Source of the DNA: Cytophagales bacterium UBA2561
GTDB lineage: Bacteria; Bacteroidota; Bacteroidia; Cytophagales; Thermoflexibacteraceae
Direction of reading: 5' to 3'
DNA length: 64,000 bases
NCBI GenBank assembly: GCA_002340355.1
Contig: DDLX01000042.1
Location: 17,543-81,542, forward strand
The notes beneath the pieces are model-generated. The model was not told where the DNA came from, made no database searches, and saw only the letters and a list, made by a program, of their open reading frames with translations. Both the position numbers and the translations under genes were made by a program. Every line of letters starts with the position of its first letter. Within the stretch, counting starts at the first letter, position 1. Of the stretch, positions 52,692 through 62,411 are shown piece after piece.

Positions 52692-55661
52692 TTAGATAAG
52701 TTGTGCTTTGCGAAGTTGCTTGAGTAAATACGGCATGATATACGGATTCAATACAAAAACCTCTTTGCCGACTTCTTGTAAAATTCCACTTCGTACTAAT
52801 CCAAGAATCGTTTCTTTCAGGCGGTCTGTTTTTCCATAAGGATAAATTCGTGCTAATTTAGCAAAGCTAATGTGTTTATGAAAAACAAACTGACTGATTA
52901 ACAGTAATTTATCTGCATCTGTCAAGGTAGGCATTTTTTTAGTTATGGGTTCCGTAAGTACTAATTGTTCTCCCTGAATATCGGAAATATTCGAAATCCA
53001 TAGCTGTAATGCCATTCCTATATTTCCTTCTGAGATATCCAAAATACGCCGAAATAATTTATCAGAACGATTTTGTGGTAATTCATTTTCTGAATAATTA
53101 TCATAACTAAAGTGTAAGCCTCCCGAATAGTGCCGTGCTAATATTGTTTGACGTAATTTATCAAAAGAAAATGGAGATAGGTGAATAGTCGTAATCAGTT
53201 TTTCATACCACTCGGGGACACGAGTGAGAAAGTTTAAGGTATGAATATTGCAGTTCAAAATAAAAAAATAATCTTTTCCATACTTATCAATCATTCGTCC
53301 GATGCGATTCAGAACGGCTGTTCCATTGACTAAGTTACGCTCCCACCAAAGCTCTAAATCATTGAAAATTAATACAGAACCTTGTGGTAAAGTATCCATT
53401 ATAGTTCCTTTATAACGTGTTTTAGTTTGTTCCCGAAATAGTCGAATAAATTCAGCCACTTTAGTTGAGCCTCCAATAGGGGGATTAATTCGAAAAACCT
53501 TGCCCTGAAAAAAATCGTGTGCCGATTTTTCGCAAAATAAACTTTTACCTGAAAGTATTTCACCTGTAACTAAAATGGCTCCTCCTGACCTCTTTTTAAG
53601 TTGTTCGGTGGCTTCTGCCATCATCTTCAACTCACGTTCTCGGTTGCGAATAATGGTCGTATTGGTCAACTGTTTGCCTGTAAAGAGCTGTCGATAATAA
53701 AAAGGAACATTTTCTATAATTTCCTCATTTGGAGTAACTTGATGTACAAAATTGCGGAGCGATCCGTATACGTTTTCATATTGTTTATGTTTTTGTTGGA
53801 ACTCGGCAATTAAAATATCTTCTTGGGTTTTTCCCAAAATTTTCCGTCCTTCTTCCTTAATTTTTTCAAAACGTTGAACTTGACTATTGGCAATTTTTCG
53901 GATACCTTGAGGGTCATTTTCATTTCGCCAATGTTCCGAATGTACCACCTCTTGAACAAATTGGTGTGGCTCAAAAGCATCTAAAGTTTCATTTAAGAAT
54001 CGTTCAATCGCTCGTTCGGTTTCTCTTCGCAATTCTTCGAGTTTATCTTCAGCAAGTCGCAACCCATTTTGAGCATCGTTTAAAGCCTGTATCAAATTAT
54101 CGTCTGCATTTCTGGTTTGAGTGTAGTTACTTAATCCTAATAAAATCAATTGGGTAAAATGTTGGATATGATCATTTATCTTTTTGAACTTAATCGGTAA
54201 GGATTGTAACTCTCTATCAATGGGCGAAATCAAACGATTTTCGATCAGATACTCCATCGAAATCGAAAAATTTACTTTAATACACTTGGGTTTTTGCCTT
54301 AAATCATTTTGGAAAGCTTCAGCATAATTTTCTTCTAATAATGCTAAATTTTTGGGCAAGGTCTCGGCAAGTTCCTGAAAATCAGAAAGAGCTGCAGAAG
54401 TAATGGCATCATCCGTAAAAATCAAAATATCATCTGTATCGAAGACATACTCTTTGAGTTTTTGCACATCTTTGGCTCGATGATAATACCGAATTTCTTC
54501 AATACCTGATTGGATTTTTCGTACCACTTCAACCGATTCATCAAAAAAACGACTATTAATTTCTTTTTTAATTTGTGAAGTTAAATTTTTATATTCAGTA
54601 CGAATTCGCAATAATTCAAGTGTTGCCGTAATATAATTATGAAAAATTACTTGATGATTGTACCATGTGCGTCCAAATTTGGCAAGTTCAAAGGAAACAT
54701 CAGACGAGATTTCTTTTTGTATTTCTTTGGAAATAAGATAGTTTGCATTTACTCGAAAAGCAATATCAAAAATTTCATGTCGAAAACGGGCGTTATATTC
54801 TATCAAATAATCCCTAAAATAATCTTGAGTTTCTTTGATTTGTTGACTAATTTCTTGATAACGAGCCTCAATTCTTTCAATCGTAAAGTTATCTAATGTT
54901 TCTCCTCGTGTAAGCCTTCGTAAACTTTGTAAGTCATCCTCTAAATTTCGATTTATCGAATCAATAATATCTCCAAAAGCGGGTGCAAGAGCCTTCAAAT
55001 AATTGTGAAATTGATGTACATAAACATAACCAATAAAATGTCTTAATAAAGTTTTATATCGAACAATCGTAACAGGCGCAACCCCTGCACTTTGAAGATA
55101 CGTTTTCCATTTTTTGAGTGTTCCAATTCTAAAAGCCTCATCATCAGCAATATGTAACTCTTTATTGTCATGATAATGTTTCATAGACAAAGGAGCTTCT
55201 TTGTAAAGGTCGCTGAGTTCATTCATATAATCAGCAACTCCCGTTTTTAAATATTGAGCCGTGATAGGAAGCACTTCTTTGACGAATTTATGATGTAAAT
55301 ATCGGAAATCGGCAAAAATTTTTCGTTCCCTTTCGATGGGTGTTAATGAAGATTGTGCTAAGACTTTTGTCCGAAACTTTAATACATTTTGGCAAATCGA
55401 CTGTGTTAATTGTAAATAGGAGTCAAAGGAAACAAAAAGTACCTGTGCGGAAAAAGTACGTGCTGTTCGGTTCAGGTGTTCTTCAATATGTTTTACTGCT
55501 TTCAGTAATTCGCCTGATGATTTTTCGGGTTTATTGGGTCGTTTATAAATTTGGGTGAACATATGTTGTTTGTCTTGATGAGCGTCCCACGATTGAATTG
55601 CTACTGACAAACGCCCAGAAACGTATTCCTTTCGTGTTAACAGACTACAAATATGATCCAA
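52692..55661 (-). CDS. Large P-loop ATPase with coiled-coil N-terminal region
   Basis: This 989-aa cytoplasmic protein has an N-terminal two thirds (about 50-690) that is helical with long coiled coils and no known domain. It is followed by a STAND/AAA-like ATPase: Walker A GEILSGKS (700-707), Walker B VLIFNDLE (763-770), sensor-like FFILNCNIHTLNFL, and a C-terminal winged-helix-like part (FAKLARIYPYGKTDRLKETI with LGLVRSGILQEVGKEVFVLN). The start may be Met34 (MFTQIYKRPN) rather than Met1. The downstream gene encodes an MscS-like channel 17 nt away, so the ATPase may control or use the channel (inference). I do not know a named family for the whole protein. Confidence 0.7.
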   Translation of the reverse strand: MDHICSLLTRKEYVSGRLSVAIQSWDAHQDKQHMFTQIYKRPNKPEKSSGELLKAVKHIEEHLNRTARTFSAQVLFVSFDSYLQLTQSICQNVLKFRTKVLAQSSLTPIERERKIFADFRYLHHKFVKEVLPITAQYLKTGVADYMNELSDLYKEAPLSMKHYHDNKELHIADDEAFRIGTLKKWKTYLQSAGVAPVTIVRYKTLLRHFIGYVYVHQFHNYLKALAPAFGDIIDSINRNLEDDLQSLRRLTRGETLDNFTIERIEARYQEISQQIKETQDYFRDYLIEYNARFRHEIFDIAFRVNANYLISKEIQKEISSDVSFELAKFGRTWYNHQVIFHNYITATLELLRIRTEYKNLTSQIKKEINSRFFDESVEVVRKIQSGIEEIRYYHRAKDVQKLKEYVFDTDDILIFTDDAITSAALSDFQELAETLPKNLALLEENYAEAFQNDLRQKPKCIKVNFSISMEYLIENRLISPIDRELQSLPIKFKKINDHIQHFTQLILLGLSNYTQTRNADDNLIQALNDAQNGLRLAEDKLEELRRETERAIERFLNETLDAFEPHQFVQEVVHSEHWRNENDPQGIRKIANSQVQRFEKIKEEGRKILGKTQEDILIAEFQQKHKQYENVYGSLRNFVHQVTPNEEIIENVPFYYRQLFTGKQLTNTTIIRNRERELKMMAEATEQLKKRSGGAILVTGEILSGKSLFCEKSAHDFFQGKVFRINPPIGGSTKVAEFIRLFREQTKTRYKGTIMDTLPQGSVLIFNDLELWWERNLVNGTAVLNRIGRMIDKYGKDYFFILNCNIHTLNFLTRVPEWYEKLITTIHLSPFSFDKLRQTILARHYSGGLHFSYDNYSENELPQNRSDKLFRRILDISEGNIGMALQLWISNISDIQGEQLVLTEPITKKMPTLTDADKLLLISQFVFHKHISFAKLARIYPYGKTDRLKETILGLVRSGILQEVGKEVFVLNPYIMPYLLKQLRKAQLI

Positions 55662-55733
55662 TTTAACATATCTTGAAGAATTAAACTTGAAGAATTAAAT
55701 ATGATTTAGTTGTATAATCATGAAATTTTCATT

Positions 55734-56489
55734 TTAAAATAATAATTCACCCAAAATAGCAATGGCAATGCCAAGTCCTACCAAAGAGGCTTGTCGAATC
55801 CTTTGTGTTGTTTGTTCATGTACCGAATGAAAAAATAAAACTGAAGCAACGTGTAGAAAGCTGCCCGCAACTAATGCCGATAAAGTCTGTCCGAAGTTAG
55901 TCGAAATGATATGATTTTCAGCTAAATATTCGTGTAGAAACATTCCCAAAGGTGTAGCAGATACCATAATTAACAATCCAATAAATGCACCATTTTTAGT
56001 ATATCTCACTAAAAAAACAGAAGTGACAATCATGGCTGTGGGTATTTTGTGTAATAGTATTGCAAATGATAAAAGTAAAATTCCTCCTTCATGATGATGA
56101 TGATGGGCATGCATTTCTTCCCCAATATGAGCTGTATCTTGCGAAAAAGCTAATAGCCCACCTTCAGTAAAAGCATGAAAAAAAATAGCAATTAAGAATG
56201 AAATTGGACTGATTTTCAGCAATTTATTAGTGTTATGTTCTGACCCAAAAAAAATATCAAATCCTACTTGCACCAAAAATCCTAGCAAAACCCAAAAACC
56301 ACTTTGATGAACATCCAAACTTTGAGAAAATACTTCAGGTAATAAATGGAGTAGTGTGATCACAAATAAAAAGGCACCTCCGAATGAAAGCAAGTCTGTG
56401 AAGTACTGCTCCGAAAATTTTGAGAAACGAAGCACCAAAAACCCTGCTGAAAGAGGGATCAAAAAAAGAACTACTGCCCAAATTTCCAT
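55734..56489 (-). CDS. ZIP-family metal transporter, divergent
   Basis: This 251-aa protein has about eight helices. The ZIP metal-site helices appear as HAFTEGG (105-111) and HKIPTAM (147-153), where the second lacks the usual Glu. The loop between contains a His-rich metal-binding stretch, HAHHHHH (127-133). It is related to eukaryote-like ZIP proteins and unlike the ZupT-type protein at 5549-6355, so the two may differ in metal or affinity. The expected location is the inner membrane. It stands alone, co-oriented with the ATPase gene downstream. Confidence 0.82.
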   Translation of the reverse strand: MEIWAVVLFLIPLSAGFLVLRFSKFSEQYFTDLLSFGGAFLFVITLLHLLPEVFSQSLDVHQSGFWVLLGFLVQVGFDIFFGSEHNTNKLLKISPISFLIAIFFHAFTEGGLLAFSQDTAHIGEEMHAHHHHHEGGILLLSFAILLHKIPTAMIVTSVFLVRYTKNGAFIGLLIMVSATPLGMFLHEYLAENHIISTNFGQTLSALVAGSFLHVASVLFFHSVHEQTTQRIRQASLVGLGIAIAILGELLF

Positions 56490-56627
56490 ATATTATCGTG
56501 TTAAATCTTAAAATGCCTTTAATTCAAAAAGCATCGCAAAAGTATCGAAAAGGGAAATAAATTGATGCTTTTCAAAATGTAATTTGAGCAGTAAAAACCA
56601 TTTATTTTAGATCTGAGAAAACAGTGG

Positions 56628-57704
56628 TTAGTTTCTTGCAGACTGAAGAGAGTCTAGACGATTCGGAATCGTAACCTTTACTTCGGTTTGTGCCATTTCT
56701 TCACTTCTTAATTCAATTTTTCCACCTAGTTTGCCTACCACTTTTTGTACAATATACAATCCTAATCCTGAACCATCACTTTGAGCATTGGCACGAACAA
56801 AACGATCAAAGACTTTATCCATGTAATCTTCATGAATACCTGTACCATTGTCTGTAACTGTAATTACAGCTTCTTTTTCAGAGGTTTGGATATGAACTTT
56901 GACTTGATTATCATTGGTATAATTTTTTTGATACTTGATAGCGTTGGAAATGATATTGCTTAAAATGAGTCGAAGTCGGAGGGTATCGCAGATGAAGGGA
57001 GGATTTTCGCAGTCGATTTGGATGTCTTTCTGAATACAGTCATAATTTTTGAGGTACTGAAGTTCGGTCAAACATTGATTGATTAGTCTATTAAAATCGA
57101 CCCGTTGATATTTCATTTTCCTCCGATTGGCTTTCGAAAAGTTAAGCATCGACATCATGGAATTATCCAATTTTAATACTCGGTTTTCGATAAGCTTGGC
57201 GTATTGTTGACTTTTTTCAATATCCTTCTCGAACCCAATTAGATTAACCAAACCTAAAATAGAAGCTAGGGAAGCTTTGGCATCCATTGAAATTTTATGG
57301 ATAAGTTGGTCAAGTTCAAAATTACGATCTTGGAGTTGTCGCCCTGTCAGATGCCATTCTTGCCATTCTTGTTCCATTTGTTGAATGGTTTTTTGGTTAT
57401 CTTGCCATAGCTTTTGATACTTCTGTTTCTGGTCTAATGTTTCTTGATATTTGGACTTTGGCACACCTTGTACCACAATTACAGGCTCATTAGTATGATT
57501 TTTTTGGATACGAATTTCATCTTCTTCTTGGATTTTATCCATTAACCAAGGAGATTGTTTGAGTGAAGATTGCTGTTTCTTGAGTTTAACTTGTGCATCT
57601 CGGAGCTGTTTTTCAAGTTCAGCTACCCGTTTTTCAAGTGCTTGGGTTTTAATATTGTTTGTTAGCATAATCCTCTGGGGTTTTAAGTTTGATTTTGGAA
57701 TCAA
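56628..57704 (-). CDS. Soluble histidine-kinase-like protein lacking the canonical phospho-acceptor His
   Basis: This 358-aa protein has no membrane segment. Residues 22-130 form a coiled coil, then a HisKA-like helix (LIHKISMDAKASLASILGLV) in which the H of the usual SHD motif is Met140. A nearby His136 is out of register. The ATPase domain is intact: N-box NIISNAIKYQK, G1 DNGTGIHEDY and G2 GSGLGLYIVQKVVGKLGG. It may start at Met13 (MLTNNIKTQ). It could be an active kinase using another residue, a regulator binding ATP, or a degraded kinase. No response regulator is adjacent. The downstream neighbour is the ZIP gene. Confidence 0.75.
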   Translation of the reverse strand: MIPKSNLKPQRIMLTNNIKTQALEKRVAELEKQLRDAQVKLKKQQSSLKQSPWLMDKIQEEDEIRIQKNHTNEPVIVVQGVPKSKYQETLDQKQKYQKLWQDNQKTIQQMEQEWQEWHLTGRQLQDRNFELDQLIHKISMDAKASLASILGLVNLIGFEKDIEKSQQYAKLIENRVLKLDNSMMSMLNFSKANRRKMKYQRVDFNRLINQCLTELQYLKNYDCIQKDIQIDCENPPFICDTLRLRLILSNIISNAIKYQKNYTNDNQVKVHIQTSEKEAVITVTDNGTGIHEDYMDKVFDRFVRANAQSDGSGLGLYIVQKVVGKLGGKIELRSEEMAQTEVKVTIPNRLDSLQSARN

Positions 57705-57813
57705 TAAATTTTAATTGAGTGTACGGATGTTTGTTATGGGAGATGATGCTCCCACCGAAATTCATTTAAAATTAATAGACATTCTTTATAAAACCAACGC
57801 TTCCCCTCAAATT

Positions 57814-58584
57814 TTATCCCCAAGTATAACCCAGCTTTTCGACTAATCCGCCAAATTTTTCCTTGAAATGAGCGACATGTTCATCCGTAAAGCAAGTTTT
57901 CCACTCTCCTGAGATTCCTTTACGATAGTGGTTAGTTGTGTCTTCAGCACCTTGTTTTCGTCCTTTAGACAGTTTTTTGAAGCTATTTTCCTCAATGATT
58001 TCGGTAATTTCGGTATCATTCAAACCAATGTTTGAATAACGTCCTACCCATAAATTCTTATTATTCAGTTTATTCAGATATTTTTTTGTATTCAATGTCT
58101 TTTCAGGAGTATGTAAATCCAAGAATTGAAAAATTTCAGTAAAGTCGTAATCTAACTTAGTAACTTCCTCAAATTTCAACTCTAGTACCTTTGGATTTTG
58201 GTAATTCCAACGGTACATATGTTCCATCAAAAAATAGGTTGAAAACTCCATTTCAAGAAATAATCCTTCATTAAAATCTACTTCTTGGAGGACTTTGCGA
58301 TGTTTCGCCAAATTTTCCCAATCTCTAATACGGTGTGTGTTTCGGTGTGAAAAATATCCTGAAATGATGACATCTCTGGGATCGCGCACTAAATGAACCC
58401 CTTTGTAATCTGTACTCACTTTTTCGAGCCAATCGAAACTTGCATTGGGTACGATAACTAATTCCATATCAGAACTTGCTCCGTAAGAAATGGTTAAACC
58501 AGTTCTTTTCTGAATCGAATAAAAAATCCGACTCATCCAACTTGAGGCGCATTTGTGATGCCCAAAAAAAATGCGTTGTGTCAT
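57814..58584 (-). CDS. Sulfotransferase-like protein (PAPS-dependent family)
   Basis: This 256-aa cytoplasmic protein has the sulfotransferase landmarks: the 5'-phosphosulfate-binding start FGHHKCASSWMSRIFYSI (residues 7-24), the 3'-phosphate motif VHLVRDPRDVIISGYFSH (about 64-82) and the C-terminal HYRKGISGEWKTCFTDEHVA, matching the RKG-x-x-G-x-W-K motif. The acceptor could be a carbohydrate, lipid or protein and is unknown. It stands alone, about 110 bp upstream of the kinase-like gene in the same direction. Confidence 0.85.
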   Translation of the reverse strand: MTQRIFFGHHKCASSWMSRIFYSIQKRTGLTISYGASSDMELVIVPNASFDWLEKVSTDYKGVHLVRDPRDVIISGYFSHRNTHRIRDWENLAKHRKVLQEVDFNEGLFLEMEFSTYFLMEHMYRWNYQNPKVLELKFEEVTKLDYDFTEIFQFLDLHTPEKTLNTKKYLNKLNNKNLWVGRYSNIGLNDTEITEIIEENSFKKLSKGRKQGAEDTTNHYRKGISGEWKTCFTDEHVAHFKEKFGGLVEKLGYTWG

Positions 58585-59039
58585 TCGCTAGTGTTTTTTA
58601 AACCTACATTTCGTTAAAAACGAAAAATTAAACTTTGAAGTATTAATTCTGATAGAAAATAGAATGAAATATTAGAAGTTATCTAAAACTTTGATTTATA
58701 AACTGATTACTTAGTGTAAAATATTGCTTATTTATTAACACTACTCTCATAATTGAGTTTACTCTTTAGAAAATAAATTGTTTGCCATAGAACTAAAAAA
58801 AATACAAATCACTTATATTATTATAGTCAATCTCATACTTTATGAAAAATGATTTTTTAAATACTTAGCAGACATACTTTATTACGTTTTCTTTATGAGA
58901 TTAAAAATAACTATTTTGAAGTTTATATAAGAAGAATTTCCTACTCTCTGAGAGCTTTCAATCTCACAATTAAGAATCGTGAGAGTATTTTTATTAAAAA
59001 AACTAAATACACCACCTCGAACTATGAAAATAAATAAGT
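58585..59039. other. Intergenic region with a hairpin before the 130-aa gene
   Basis: This 455-bp gap separates divergent genes. Near 58939-58992 TACTCTC pairs with GAGAGTA, enclosing CTCAC-AATTAAGAATC-GTGAG, with ATTTTTATT behind. This is a possible attenuator-like terminator about 50 nt before the ATG at 59040. Nothing else is seen. Confidence 0.35.
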
Positions 59040-59432
59040 ATGTATCTAAATGAAAATTTTGCAAAAGTATATGACCATAATGTAAATGATATTGTGGTAC
59101 TAAATTGGGGAGAAGTGTACATTCAACCCCAAGAAGGGCAAGATGCAGTAAATGCCGTATTAAAGGCTGTTGAGCAAAATGGGAAAACTAAACTTTTGGC
59201 GTTAATCAATGCAGAGAGCTACCACCCAGATTTTTTGGAATGGTTGGTAGAGGAATGGTATAAAAAAGCTTATGAAGCGGGACTTGATAAGATTGCTCAT
59301 AAAATGGGACAAGAAATGTATGCTCAACTATCTGCCGAACAGGTAGCTTATGAAGACAAATCTGGTATTCAATTTAAAAATTTCTATGATGAGGAGGATC
59401 AAGATATTATTGACTGGTTATTAGTTGGATAA
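59040..59432 (+). CDS. Small alpha/beta protein, possibly STAS/SpoIIAA-like
   Basis: This 130-aa soluble protein has a beta-alpha pattern (DIVVLNWGEVYIQ, then GQDAVNAVLKAVEQNGKTKL, LALINAESYHPDFLEWLVEE) that resembles STAS or SpoIIAA-like domains with a basic-acidic C-terminal helix and an acidic tail (FYDEEDQDIIDWLL). The resemblance is weak and no function is assigned. It is monocistronic, with its terminator shared with the convergent peroxiredoxin-like gene. Confidence 0.6.
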   Translation: MYLNENFAKVYDHNVNDIVVLNWGEVYIQPQEGQDAVNAVLKAVEQNGKTKLLALINAESYHPDFLEWLVEEWYKKAYEAGLDKIAHKMGQEMYAQLSAEQVAYEDKSGIQFKNFYDEEDQDIIDWLLVG

Positions 59433-59452
59433 TCAGAACTCCTTCCCCTAAA

Positions 59453-59500
59453 AAGAAAAATGGGTTCAATTTTCACTATGGAATTAAACCCATTTTTCTT
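59453..59500. terminator. Bidirectional terminator between convergent genes
   Basis: A 19-bp stem with one mismatch starts AAGAAAAATGGGTT and ends with its complement, with a 10-nt loop. T-rich on one side and A-rich on the other, it serves both the 130-aa gene and the peroxiredoxin-like gene. Confidence 0.85.
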
Positions 59501-59515
59501 ATATTATTAATTATG

Positions 59516-60127
59516 TTATTTGATATTTTTTTGGATTTCTGCGATGGCTTTGAGCATTTTAGAACTCAAACGAACACTATAATCTGGGTTAATGTACTCG
59601 AATTGAATTTTCCCATCTGTATCAACCAAAAATACCGCAGGTACAGGCAACAGCATTTCCGTATTCTGATTATTTGATCGTTCTTTCAAGCCTACTTTTC
59701 GTTCATATTTTTGAGGAGCTATGAAAGCCAAACCAAAATTTTTAGTCAGCGATAGATTGGCATCAGATAATAATGTATAGGAGAGCTTCTTCTTTTTAGT
59801 TGTTTTAGTTAAAAATTTTTCACTATCTGGACTAATTGCAATAATTTGGTAACCTAAGTTTAATAAGTCTTCTTCAATTTCCTGAATCCCTGCCAATTGT
59901 AAATTACAGTATGGACACCAGCCACCTCGATAAAAAATAATGATACTTGGTTTTTTCTTAATCAGTTTTTGAAAATCAATTTTCTCACCTTTCTGATTGG
60001 TAAGTGTTGCTTCAGGAACTTTTTCACCTATTAATAACGGACTAATGTCTTCAGGTTTTGCAGGGTTCTGAGCAATAACAAAGTTTACAAATAGACTCAG
60101 GACAAGCATTAAGATTGAATATTTCAT
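59516..60127 (-). CDS. Exported peroxiredoxin/thioredoxin-fold protein (AhpC/TSA-like)
   Basis: This 203-aa protein has a signal peptide ending VIAQ. The redoxin fold is clear: LLIGEKVPEATLTNQKGEKI, then IIIFYRGGWCPYCNLQLAGI with Cys71-Pro-Tyr-Cys74, YQIIAISPDSEKFLTKT, LLSDANLSLTKNFGLAF, and PVPAVFLVDTDGKIQFEYIN. The RGGWCPYC motif is typical of AhpC/TSA proteins of the alkyl-hydroperoxidase-like group rather than classical TlpA. It probably acts in the periplasm against peroxides or in thiol exchange. It is single and convergent with the 130-aa gene. Confidence 0.82.
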   Translation of the reverse strand: MKYSILMLVLSLFVNFVIAQNPAKPEDISPLLIGEKVPEATLTNQKGEKIDFQKLIKKKPSIIIFYRGGWCPYCNLQLAGIQEIEEDLLNLGYQIIAISPDSEKFLTKTTKKKKLSYTLLSDANLSLTKNFGLAFIAPQKYERKVGLKERSNNQNTEMLLPVPAVFLVDTDGKIQFEYINPDYSVRLSSKMLKAIAEIQKNIK

Positions 60128-60492
60128 CTTTAGTTATTATCTATGTTAAGGATTTATTTTATGCAAAAATAGGTGTTTTTTGAATCCTAGGATGTCATTA
60201 TCCTGACATTCATTGAATTATACCAATCCATATTCTAGAGGAGAGCTTGTTAAATTTTAATAAATAGTAATTATGAGTTATTTTATTAAAAGTTATAAAA
60301 TTCAATTCCTAATACAAGTATTAATAGTTGGTGAGTTTTTTAATATAATTTTTTGAAAATCAATGTTTTAATTTTATAAGCTGAATTCCTATGAAAGATA
60401 TTCATGAAATGGACTTTTATTGAAGGATATATTTATGGTTTAATTCACAGTAAAAAAACTCAGGATGTTGTTTTATACTTGAATAATGATGA
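60128..60492. other. Intergenic region, nothing recognised
   Basis: About 365 bp of AT-rich DNA upstream of the peroxiredoxin-like gene and downstream of thiC. No gene or riboswitch was recognised. Confidence 0.4.
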
Positions 60493-60525
60493 AAACCTAT
60501 AAGGTTTCAAGAACCTCATAGGTTT
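60493..60525. terminator. Palindromic hairpin behind thiC
   Basis: AAACCTATAAGGTT pairs, with one mismatch, with AACCTCATAGGTTT around a 5-nt loop, 10 nt after the thiC stop on the reverse strand. It is the same family as the perfect palindrome in the type ISP gene (9956-9989). It could end thiC transcription. Confidence 0.6.
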
Positions 60526-60535
60526 AGTGAAAGGA

Positions 60536-62407
60536 TTATGAATAAATCTCAGCCCCAGCCTCTATGAACTGCTCTGATTTTTGTTGCATTCCTTTTTCAA
60601 GGGCTTCTTTTTCTTTTACTCCAAGACTATCGGCATAATCTCGAACATCTTGAGTAATTTTCATCGAACAGAAATGAGGTCCACACATCGAACAAAAATG
60701 AGCAATTTTTGCACCATCAGCAGGTAAGGTTTCATCATGAAATTCCTTAGCTGTCTCAGGATCAAGCGATAAATTGAACTGGTCTTGCCAACGGAACTCA
60801 AAACGAGCCTTACTTAGGGCATTATCCCGATATTGTGCTCCTGGATGTCCTTTAGCTAAGTCTGCTGCATGAGCGGCAATTTTGTAAGTAATTACGCCAT
60901 CTTTTACGTCTTTTTTATTTGGTAAACCCAAATGCTCTTTTGGTGTAACATAGCAAAGCATCGCTGTTCCGTACCAACCAATCATTGCCGCTCCAATTCC
61001 TGAAGTAATGTGGTCATAACCTGGGGCAATATCCGTAGTTAATGGACCCAATGTATAAAATGGAGCTTCGCCACACTCTCGAAGTTGTTTGTCCATATTT
61101 TCCTTAATCATGTGCATTGGAACATGTCCAGGTCCTTCGATGATGGTTTGAACATCATGTTCCCAAGCTACTTTAGTCAATTCTCCAAGTGTTTCTAATT
61201 CAGCAAATTGAGCCTTATCATTGGCATCTGCCAAACACCCAGGGCGTAAGCCATCTCCTAGCGAAAATGCCACATCATAGGCTTTCATAATTTCACAAAT
61301 TTCCTCAAAATGTGTGTAAAGGAAACTTTCTTTATGATGTGCCAAGCACCATTTTGCCATAATTGAGCCACCCCGTGATACAATTCCTGTAACTCGTTTG
61401 GCAGTCAAAGGAACATATCGCAATAAAATACCTGCATGAATGGTGAAATAATCGACACCTTGTTCGGCTTGTTCGATGAGGGTATCTCGGAACATTTCCC
61501 AAGTCAATTCTTCGGCTTTTCCATTCACTTTTTCGAGAGCCTGATAAATTGGAACAGTCCCAATTGGAACAGGTGAATTTCGGATAATCCACTCACGAGT
61601 TTCATGAATATTTTTACCTGTCGATAAATCCATGACCGTATCCGCTCCCCAACGACACGCCCAAACTGCCTTTTCAACTTCTTCTTCGATGCTGGAAGTG
61701 GTTGCCGAATTTCCAATATTGGCATTAATTTTAACCAAAAAATTCCGTCCGATAATCATCGGTTCGCTTTCAGGGTGATTGATATTTGACGGAATAACTG
61801 CCCGACCTAAAGCTACTTCTTGCCGAACAAATTCGGGCGTAATTTCTCGAATTGGGGTATTTGCCCCAAAACTTTGCCCTAGGTGCTGTTTAGCCAATTC
61901 CTCATTTTGAAGTTGAATCCGTTGATTTTCTCGAATGGCGATGTACTCCATTTCGGGAGTGATGATTCCTTTTCGAGCATAATGCAATTGACTTACATTT
62001 TGTCCTGATTTGGCTCGTAATGGTTTTCGGATATGCTCAAAACGCAAATGGTCAAGTTTGGAATTATTTGCCCGTTCTTGTCCATATTCCGAAGAAATAG
62101 CGGGTAATTCTTCAACATCATTTCTTGCTAAAATCCAATTTTCACGCAAACGAGGTAAGCCTTTCCGAACATCAATTTCGACATTGGGGTCGGTATAAGC
62201 TCCACTTGTATCATACACCGTTACGGGTGGATTTTTTTCTTCTTTGATGGTTTTACCGTTAATTTTTTGGATAGTATCCGAAACGGTAATTTCTCGCATT
62301 GCCACCTGAATATCATGTAATTCACCTTGGACATAAATTTTGCGAGATGCAGGGAAAGGGTCTCGTGTGATGACTCCCTGCGAAGGTTTTTTATCTTGAT
62401 TTTTCAT
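60536..62407 (-). CDS. thiC: Phosphomethylpyrimidine synthase ThiC
   Basis: This 623-aa radical-SAM-like enzyme is full length. Features include the N-terminal PASRKIYVQGELHDIQVAMR (residues 19-38), the substrate barrel with WGADTVMDLSTGKNIHETRE and DYFTIHAGILLRY, EGPGHVPMHMIKENMDKQL, and the C-terminal [4Fe-4S] motif CSMCGPHFCSMK (Cys-x2-Cys-x4-Cys). It converts AIR to HMP-P for thiamine. The upstream gene (62412-63440, DUF4365) ends 4 nt before its ATG, so thiC has no leader of its own and no TPP riboswitch is visible within this window. Other thi genes are not present here. Confidence 0.97.
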   Translation of the reverse strand: MKNQDKKPSQGVITRDPFPASRKIYVQGELHDIQVAMREITVSDTIQKINGKTIKEEKNPPVTVYDTSGAYTDPNVEIDVRKGLPRLRENWILARNDVEELPAISSEYGQERANNSKLDHLRFEHIRKPLRAKSGQNVSQLHYARKGIITPEMEYIAIRENQRIQLQNEELAKQHLGQSFGANTPIREITPEFVRQEVALGRAVIPSNINHPESEPMIIGRNFLVKINANIGNSATTSSIEEEVEKAVWACRWGADTVMDLSTGKNIHETREWIIRNSPVPIGTVPIYQALEKVNGKAEELTWEMFRDTLIEQAEQGVDYFTIHAGILLRYVPLTAKRVTGIVSRGGSIMAKWCLAHHKESFLYTHFEEICEIMKAYDVAFSLGDGLRPGCLADANDKAQFAELETLGELTKVAWEHDVQTIIEGPGHVPMHMIKENMDKQLRECGEAPFYTLGPLTTDIAPGYDHITSGIGAAMIGWYGTAMLCYVTPKEHLGLPNKKDVKDGVITYKIAAHAADLAKGHPGAQYRDNALSKARFEFRWQDQFNLSLDPETAKEFHDETLPADGAKIAHFCSMCGPHFCSMKITQDVRDYADSLGVKEKEALEKGMQQKSEQFIEAGAEIYS

Positions 62408-62411
62408 GAAT

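Noticed and set aside
56600..56627. CTGAGA sequence as part of a TPP riboswitch
   Set aside because: Only the hexamer is present, with no second TPP motif, and it lies at the 3' side of a kinase-like gene.
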